From: Marinifilum sp. D737
Lineage (GTDB): Bacteria; Bacteroidota; Bacteroidia; Bacteroidales; Marinifilaceae
NCBI RefSeq assembly: GCF_026672275.1
Contig: NZ_JANQCD010000008.1
Coordinates: 62,001 to 126,000, forward strand
Direction of reading: 5' to 3'
DNA length: 64,000 bases
Below the pieces are notes generated by a model. It saw only the letters and a program-made list of their open reading frames with translations, made no database searches and was not told the origin of the DNA. How positions within the stretch are numbered: the stretch's first letter is position 1; every line of letters starts with the position of its first letter. The position numbers and the translations under genes were made by a program. Shown one piece after another: positions 58,595-64,000 of the stretch.

Positions 58595-59065
58595 ATGATA
58601 GATACACTGGAACAAGGATTTTTTGGAATTGGAATACAGAATGGGAAAACACCCGAGAATTTAGGGGTGTTGTGGCGATCGGCACAGAATATGGGAGCAA
58701 GCTTTATTTTTACCGTTGGCAAACGCTATGCAAAACAAGCCTGCGATACACACAAAGCCACAGGAGCCATGCCGTATTTTCATTACGACAATTTCGATGA
58801 TTTCTATGCCCACCTGCCAAAAGGAGCCGTTCTGGTAGGAGTGGAGCTGGACGACAAAGCTGTAAACCTTGAAGAGTTCAAACATCCACGCCGTTGTGTT
58901 TACCTATTGGGAGCCGAAGACAATGGCTTAACCAAAACTGCCATCGAAAAATCGCACCACCTGGTAAAATTCGATACACGCCTTAGTGTGAATGTTTCGG
59001 TTGCAGGTAGCATCATCATGTACGACAGAAACCTGAAAGCCAAGTTTGGACAGACGATGTATTAG
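58595..59065 (+). CDS. TrmH/SpoU family RNA 2'-O-methyltransferase
   Basis: This 156-residue protein has a SPOUT fold. Motifs are GIQNGKTPENLGVLWRSAQN (motif 1), YLLGAEDNGL (motif 2) and VNVSVAGSIIMYDR (motif 3, the SAM-binding knot). It methylates tRNA or rRNA ribose. The length matches the short TrmL/TrmH class without an N-terminal L30e domain. The exact target nucleotide is not known. Confidence 0.9.
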   Translation: MIDTLEQGFFGIGIQNGKTPENLGVLWRSAQNMGASFIFTVGKRYAKQACDTHKATGAMPYFHYDNFDDFYAHLPKGAVLVGVELDDKAVNLEEFKHPRRCVYLLGAEDNGLTKTAIEKSHHLVKFDTRLSVNVSVAGSIIMYDRNLKAKFGQTMY

Positions 59066-59173
59066 ATTGGTGGGGATTGATATGCTAAGCATATTCGTAA
59101 AATATTAGTTAGTTCCTACATTAGGATTGATCGCTTCAAACATTGATTCGTGTGGTATTGAGCCACAATAAGC

Positions 59174-59719
59174 TTACCCCTTGCTTGCATTATTGATTTG
59201 CCTTATGATCTCTTTTTGATACTTTCTATTGTAGCCAAATGATGTAATGTTTGGTCTTTGATATGGATCACAAATACAATTGATATACACCTTTTGATGA
59301 TGCACGATCACCGTGATTAGTTCTCCAATAAAATCAAATGGAGCTTTGGTGCTGGCAACGAATACATTTTTTGTACTTTGTTCAACTTTCCATTCGTTTA
59401 CCTCAGCAATTCTATGGCATATCTCAATTACTTTTTCTTCAGGGATATTGATTGGATGTGTTTTGAATCGAAGCCTATTGTATTGTAATAAAAACAATAG
59501 GAATGCAATACTTACAAAAATAGAAGTACCATCAAACATCTTTTCTATAGGTCTTACTCCATTATAATTGCCAGTAAGAAATTCTAGGTAGGAGAATATG
59601 GACAATAAAAATGGAAGGAGTGCAAAAAATACAAATGCGTAATGACCTAAGTAGCCCAATTTGGTAAGTTTTAATCGTGTGGGAACGCTAGTGTATTCTG
59701 CTTGATGGTATTTTCTCAT
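59174..59719 (-). CDS. Hypothetical membrane protein, two transmembrane helices
   Basis: This 181-residue protein has helices at about 24-44 and 65-80 and a C-terminal soluble region of about 100 residues with alternating strands (VEQSTKNVFVAS; ELITVIVHHQKVYINCI). No family is recognised. It is convergent with the methyltransferase gene. A small ExbD-like frame lies nine bases upstream on the same strand. Confidence 0.6.
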   Translation of the reverse strand: MRKYHQAEYTSVPTRLKLTKLGYLGHYAFVFFALLPFLLSIFSYLEFLTGNYNGVRPIEKMFDGTSIFVSIAFLLFLLQYNRLRFKTHPINIPEEKVIEICHRIAEVNEWKVEQSTKNVFVASTKAPFDFIGELITVIVHHQKVYINCICDPYQRPNITSFGYNRKYQKEIIRQINNASKG

Positions 59720-59728
59720 TTTCTGTTT

Positions 59729-60025
59729 TTAATGGTTCGGCTGTGAAGTATTATTTAATGAATTGTATTCCAATTTAAGCATATTAGCTTTCCTTAATTC
59801 TTGTTTGATTCTCATTGTAACACCCATTTTAGTTTCACCATGTACCTTTAATTTCATTAGATATTTGTCTTTTTTATTCCTTTTATCACTTGATTTATAA
59901 TCAATAAGTTTTTGGTGGATATCCTTTATTTCAACAGTTTTGCAATCAAATTTAATGAATTTGCTTGGAGGGAATCTAACAATAAGACAGAAAAATGGGG
60001 GAGGCATACTATAAATATTTACCAA
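59729..60025 (-). CDS. Small protein resembling the periplasmic part of ExbD (possibly a remnant)
   Basis: This 98-residue frame starts at 60025, or seven codons later. The C-terminal half (DKYLMKLKVHGETKMGVTMR, then IKQELRKANMLKLEY) resembles the end of ExbD/TolR biopolymer-transport proteins. The N-terminal transmembrane helix of that family is absent, so it may be a truncated copy. Alternatively it is a genuine small protein co-transcribed with the two-helix membrane protein. The family call is tentative. Confidence 0.45.
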   Translation of the reverse strand: MVNIYSMPPPFFCLIVRFPPSKFIKFDCKTVEIKDIHQKLIDYKSSDKRNKKDKYLMKLKVHGETKMGVTMRIKQELRKANMLKLEYNSLNNTSQPNH

Positions 60026-60207
60026 GAATAATTATTGTTTACTTACGGAATAATTTTTTATATTTACATACTGTTCATTCATTTGAGTAGAATATTATTC
60101 AAGCACATGACCAATACCTCACACAATTACATCGGTTTTCTTCACGAAACAGTTTGGATTATAGCTATGGAAACCGATAGCTAATATATCGGGAAAGATG
60201 ATAGCAT

Positions 60208-60289
60208 AAAAAAGCCCCGAATGGAAAGTCGAGGCGGCTTAAATGTTTTCACAACGGAATAATCCTTATTGTGATTTGCTTACAGAATG
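60208..60289 (-). ncRNA. tracrRNA of a type II CRISPR system, divergent from cas9
   Basis: The predicted transcript runs from about 60289 to 60208 (about 82 nt). Its 5' part (CTGTAAGCAAATCACAATAA) is a candidate antirepeat for a repeat beginning GTTGTGATTTGCTT, as in known Bacteroides type II-C arrays. Next comes a GGA/TCC nexus-like hairpin enclosed by CACAA/TTGTG. The 3' end is a stem (AAGCC...GGCTT with CGA/TCG) followed by six T. A TTG-N20-TATTTTTG promoter lies just upstream. Ends are predicted, not measured. Confidence 0.82.
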
Positions 60290-60294
60290 TACTC

Positions 60295-60325
60295 CAAAAA
60301 TAGAAACAATAAACTAAACATACAA
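60295..60325 (-). promoter_or_regulatory. Promoter of tracrRNA
   Basis: The minus strand has TATTTTTG (-7 box, 60302-60295) and a TTG (-33, 60325-60323) exactly 20 bases upstream. This places the start at about 60290-60288, directly at the antirepeat. It overlaps the cas9 leader. Confidence 0.7.
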
Positions 60326-60333
60326 CACTTCTT

Positions 60334-63300
60334 ATGAAAAAAATATTAGGCTTAGATCTTGGAACTACCTCTATTGGTTGGGCTTTGGTAAACGAAGCTG
60401 AGAATGAATGCGAACAATCAGAAATTATTAAACTGGGTGTACGTGTTAATCCATTAACGACAGATGAGCAAACTGATTTTGAAAAAGGTAATCCATTATC
60501 GGTTAATGCTGACAGAACATTAAAACGTGGTGCAAGACGAAATTTGCAGCGTTATAAACAGAGGCGTAAGAACCTACATGATCTACTTGCGAAGAGTGGA
60601 ATTATTACCAAGGATACAGTGTTGACCGAAGAAGGAAATTTCACTACCCACGAAACCTGGCGTTTACGTTCCTTATCGGCCAGTAAGAAAATAGAAAAAG
60701 AAGAGTTTGCCCGAGTATTGTTGGCCATTAATAAGAAAAGAGGTTACAGAAGTAGTAGAAAAGCCAAAAATGAAGAGGAAGGGAGTGTAATTGATGGGAT
60801 GGCTATAGCAAAAGAATTATACGATAATCAATTGACTCCGGGACAGTATGTGTTGAACTTGTTAAAAGATGGCAGAAAGTATATTCCAGAATTTTATCGT
60901 TCTGATTTAAAGCTGGAGTTGGATGCAATATGGAATTATCAGAAACAGTATCATCCTGATATACTTACCGATGAGTTTTATAAAAAGCTTGAAGGGCAAG
61001 GACAACAAAATACTCGAAAATTGTTTTTAGCAGTTTACCAGATATACACAGCTGAAAATAAGGGTAAACGTGAGCAAGTTAAATTACAACATTATCAATG
61101 GAGAGTTGATGCTCTCCAGCAGCAATTACCGATAGAAGTTGTTGCTTATGTATTGGTTGAAATCAATAATAACCTAAATAAATCAAGTGGCTACTTGGGA
61201 GCCATTAGCGATAGAAGTAAGGAACTGTATTTTGAAAAGGAAACCATTGGGCAGAATCTTTATCGTCAGTTACAGGAGAATTTCCACGGCAGTTTAAAGA
61301 ACAAAGTTTTTTATCGTCAGGATTATTTAGATGAGTTCGAGCAGATATGGGAAACACAAGCCCAGTATTATAAAGAGTTAACTCCAGAACTGAAAGAAGA
61401 AGTGCGTGATGTTGTTATCTTTTATCAGCGTAAGCTAAAATCGCAGAAACACTTAATTAGTAATTGTGAGTTTGAACCGAAACATAAGGCTATACCAAAA
61501 TCATCACCATTGTTTCAAGAGTTTAAAATTTGGTGCTTGGTAAATAGTGTAGAGCTGCAAAATCAGAAAAGTAAAGAGCAGAGAAAACTTGATGAAACGG
61601 AGAGGCAGCTTTTGTTCGAAGAGTTGAATGTAAGAGGAGATTTGAGTCAAGATCAGGTATTGAAGTGTTTGGAACTACCGAAAAATGAATGGAAACTGAA
61701 CTATAAGGAAGGGCTTTCAGGTAATACAACAAATCAGCAGCTATATGGAGTTTATCAATTGGTTGCAGAGTATGAGGGTTATGGATTCGATTGGGCTAAG
61801 AAATCAGCAAGAGAAATTAATGAGGAGTTGAAAGCAATCTTTCCAGAGATTGGTTTATCTGAAGATTTACTTCGTTTTGATGCCGATATTAAGGGAAATG
61901 AATTTGATAAGCAAGCTGCATATCAGTTATGGCATTTGATTTATTCTGTTGAAGATGACGAGAAGATTAGTGAGGAAGATCAGTTTGTTTATGGAAATTC
62001 GGCAGTAGCGTTAAAGAAAAAGCTGCACAAAGCTTTTGGTTTTCAGCCTCAATATGCAGCTATGTTGGCTAATTTAAATTTACAGCAGGATTACGGACAA
62101 TTAAGTGCTCGCGCCATAAAAAAGATATATCCATATTTGAAAAAGGGGTTTCTGTATTCCGAAGCCTGCAATGAGGCTGGTTATAATCATTCACACTCTT
62201 TGAATGCAGAAGAATTGGCAAGTAGGGAGCTAAAAGATCAGTTAAATTTATTGCCCAAAAACAGTTTGCGTAATCCTGTTGTTGAAAAAATCCTGAATCA
62301 AATGGTAAATTTGGTGAACCAAGTGATTGAGGTATACGGAAAACCACATGAAGTAAGGATTGAATTGGCTCGTGAGTTGAAAAAATCGGCTGAGGAGCGA
62401 AAGAGAATGACCCAAGGAATTAATGATGCCAAACGTAGAAATGAAGAGATTGTAAAACTTCTTAGAAAACCTCCTTTTAATGTGTCAAATCCTACAAGAA
62501 ATGACATTATTCGTTATCGTTTATATGAGGAATTAAGTGAGAACGGTTATAAAACCTTATTTTCGAATCAATATATAGAACCTTCCAGATTATTTTCAAA
62601 GGATATTGATATTGAGCATATAATACCCAAAGCTGTATTGTTCGATGATTCATTTTCGAATAAAACATTGGCTTTTCGTGCAGTAAATCTTGAAAAGGGA
62701 GATTCTACAGGATATGATTTTATGAAAGGAAAGTACTCGGCTGATTTACCTAATTACAAGAATAGAGTAGAAACACTGTACGCAGCTTGGCAAAAATCTC
62801 AAAAAAGCAAACAGGTTAAAGGCATTAATAAAGCCAAGTATGAGAAGTTATTGATGAAAGTGGCTGATTTGCCAAAGGATTTTATTGAGCGTGACCTGAG
62901 AAACAGTCAGTACATCGCTAAAAAGGCAAAACAGTTACTAATGGAAGTTATCCGAACCGTAAACACTACTTCAGGCAGTGTTACGGATCGTTTACGTGAA
63001 GACTGGGGACTGGTGAATGTAATGAAGGAATTGAATTTACCCAAATATAAAGCATTAGGCTTAACAGAAGACCAAGAAAGAAAAGATAATAAAAAAGTAT
63101 TGGTGATTAAAGATTGGACCAAACGTAACGATCATCGCCATCATGCTATGGATGCCTTAACTGCTGCTTTTACTACCTACGATCATGTTCAATATTTAAA
63201 TAACTTGCATGCTTCTCGTGAGAAAGAGAGCAAACTGTATGGAATTAGAAATAAAATAACAACCACTTTAGATACTAAAAGCGGTAGAAAGAAACGTGTA

Positions 63301-64000
63301 TTTAAATCACCAATACCTGATTTCAGACAGCAGGCTAAAAATCATCTGGAACAGATACTGATTTCATTTAAAGCTAAAAATAAGGTAGTAACGCAGAATG
63401 TAAACCATTACAGGAAATCTGGTGAAACCTTTAAAAAAGTACAACTTACACCTCGTGGACAGCTACATAAAGAAACAGTTTATGGAAGGATAATAGAGCA
63501 GGGGATAAAAGAGGAAAAATTAGGTGCCAAAATGACTTTTGAAACAGCACTTAAAGTATGCAAACCAAAATACAAGGATGCCATTTTAAGACGCTTGGCT
63601 GAATTCGGGAACGATGCAAAGAAAGCATTTACCGGAAAAAATGCGGTTGCAAAGAATCCAGTTTATACCGATGCTGCAAAACAAGAACAAGTGCCTGAAA
63701 AGGTAAAAATTCATGTAGCAGAAGAGAATTATACCATTAGAAAGGAAATAGGACCTGATTTAAAATTGGATAAGGTAATAGATAAAGGTGTAAAAAGAAT
63801 TTTGAGTGCCAGATTGGAAGAGTTTGGAGGCAATGCGAAGGAAGCCTTCTCAAATCTCGATAAAAATCCAATTTGGTTGAACAAAAAAGCAGGTATATCC
63901 ATTAAACGAGTAAGTATATCAGGAGTGAAAAATGCAGAAGCCTTACACGATCAGAAAGATCACAAAGGCAATTTAATATTGGATGCTGTAGGTGAAACCA
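60334..64000 (+). CDS. cas9: Cas9 endonuclease, type II-C-like (3' end beyond window)
   Basis: From the ATG at 60334 the frame is open to the window end: 1222 codons, no stop. RuvC-I has D8 in ILGLDLGTTSIGWAL. The Arg-rich bridge helix is at about 56-88 (LKRGARRNLQRYKQRRKN). RuvC-II has E677 in VRIELAREL. The HNH nuclease has D759/H762 in DIEHIIPK and N776/N785, matching the Streptococcus pyogenes H840, N854 and N863 order. RuvC-III has H937 and D940 in HHAMDALTAAF. All catalytic residues are intact. The C-terminal wedge and PAM-interacting region are partly visible. A divergent tracrRNA precedes it. Confidence 0.96.
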   Translation, partial: MKKILGLDLGTTSIGWALVNEAENECEQSEIIKLGVRVNPLTTDEQTDFEKGNPLSVNADRTLKRGARRNLQRYKQRRKNLHDLLAKSGIITKDTVLTEEGNFTTHETWRLRSLSASKKIEKEEFARVLLAINKKRGYRSSRKAKNEEEGSVIDGMAIAKELYDNQLTPGQYVLNLLKDGRKYIPEFYRSDLKLELDAIWNYQKQYHPDILTDEFYKKLEGQGQQNTRKLFLAVYQIYTAENKGKREQVKLQHYQWRVDALQQQLPIEVVAYVLVEINNNLNKSSGYLGAISDRSKELYFEKETIGQNLYRQLQENFHGSLKNKVFYRQDYLDEFEQIWETQAQYYKELTPELKEEVRDVVIFYQRKLKSQKHLISNCEFEPKHKAIPKSSPLFQEFKIWCLVNSVELQNQKSKEQRKLDETERQLLFEELNVRGDLSQDQVLKCLELPKNEWKLNYKEGLSGNTTNQQLYGVYQLVAEYEGYGFDWAKKSAREINEELKAIFPEIGLSEDLLRFDADIKGNEFDKQAAYQLWHLIYSVEDDEKISEEDQFVYGNSAVALKKKLHKAFGFQPQYAAMLANLNLQQDYGQLSARAIKKIYPYLKKGFLYSEACNEAGYNHSHSLNAEELASRELKDQLNLLPKNSLRNPVVEKILNQMVNLVNQVIEVYGKPHEVRIELARELKKSAEERKRMTQGINDAKRRNEEIVKLLRKPPFNVSNPTRNDIIRYRLYEELSENGYKTLFSNQYIEPSRLFSKDIDIEHIIPKAVLFDDSFSNKTLAFRAVNLEKGDSTGYDFMKGKYSADLPNYKNRVETLYAAWQKSQKSKQVKGINKAKYEKLLMKVADLPKDFIERDLRNSQYIAKKAKQLLMEVIRTVNTTSGSVTDRLREDWGLVNVMKELNLPKYKALGLTEDQERKDNKKVLVIKDWTKRNDHRHHAMDALTAAFTTYDHVQYLNNLHASREKESKLYGIRNKITTTLDTKSGRKKRVFKSPIPDFRQQAKNHLEQILISFKAKNKVVTQNVNHYRKSGETFKKVQLTPRGQLHKETVYGRIIEQGIKEEKLGAKMTFETALKVCKPKYKDAILRRLAEFGNDAKKAFTGKNAVAKNPVYTDAAKQEQVPEKVKIHVAEENYTIRKEIGPDLKLDKVIDKGVKRILSARLEEFGGNAKEAFSNLDKNPIWLNKKAGISIKRVSISGVKNAEALHDQKDHKGNLILDAVGET

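Noticed and set aside
61523-63122. Minus-strand frames within the cas9 coding region
   Set aside because: They are antisense to an intact Cas9 frame with all catalytic motifs in place, and none has recognisable features.

Overview
The window is chromosomal DNA from a Bacteroidota bacterium, most likely a marine member of the Bacteroidales/Marinilabiliales (an inference from gene content, not a search). Supporting signs are the low GC content, promoters with the Bacteroidota -7 box TAnnTTTG, a SusC/SusD pair, LytS/LytTR two-component systems, lipoproteins with acidic residues after the lipobox cysteine, a monomeric NADP isocitrate dehydrogenase and a type II-C-like Cas9 locus. No rRNA, tRNA, insertion sequence or prophage was recognised.

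Layout. 1-2.0 kb: a QorB-like quinone oxidoreductase cut by the window edge, an AraC regulator and a Cys-rich small protein. 2.3-5.5 kb: a secreted PepF-type M3 peptidase and a Gfo/Idh/MocA oxidoreductase, convergent across a spacer with short phased repeats. 5.6-12.3 kb: a complete RND efflux operon (GbsR/MarR regulator, adaptor, pump, outer-membrane factor) with three matching operator palindromes and a nested foldback at its 3' end. 12.4-14.2 kb: a LytS/LytTR pair. 14.4-20.8 kb: a divergent second RND system (adaptor, pump, TolC-like protein, small beta-barrel-like protein). 21.0-23.6 kb: a PHP phosphoesterase fused to two ACT-like domains plus two small proteins.

24.3-28.7 kb holds hemA-hemC-hemB-hemE, and hemD-hemL lie together at 34.6-36.7 kb, so the C5 route to uroporphyrinogen III is complete here. 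Between them are a GAF histidine kinase, a phosphoesterase, a small lipoprotein, a SPOR-like membrane protein, a HEAT-like protein and a threonine dehydratase. 36.9-43.9 kb carries a RelA-type long RSH with a degenerate hydrolase site, dnaX and icd.

43.9-47.5 kb is a cobalamin-riboswitch operon reading leftward: riboswitch, TonB-dependent receptor, and a CbiK-type cobalt chelatase carrying a lipoprotein signal. 47.9-58.5 kb is a rightward block: Cache-type LytS sensor kinase, HExxHxxGxxH metalloprotease, SusC, SusD and LytTR regulator, which reads as a sensed protein/peptide-use locus.

The right end (59.1-64 kb) has two small genes and then a type II CRISPR locus. A cas9 gene (1222 codons visible, running off the window) is preceded by a divergent minus-strand tracrRNA of about 82 nt with its own promoter, antirepeat, nexus-like hairpin and terminator. 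No CRISPR array lies inside the window.
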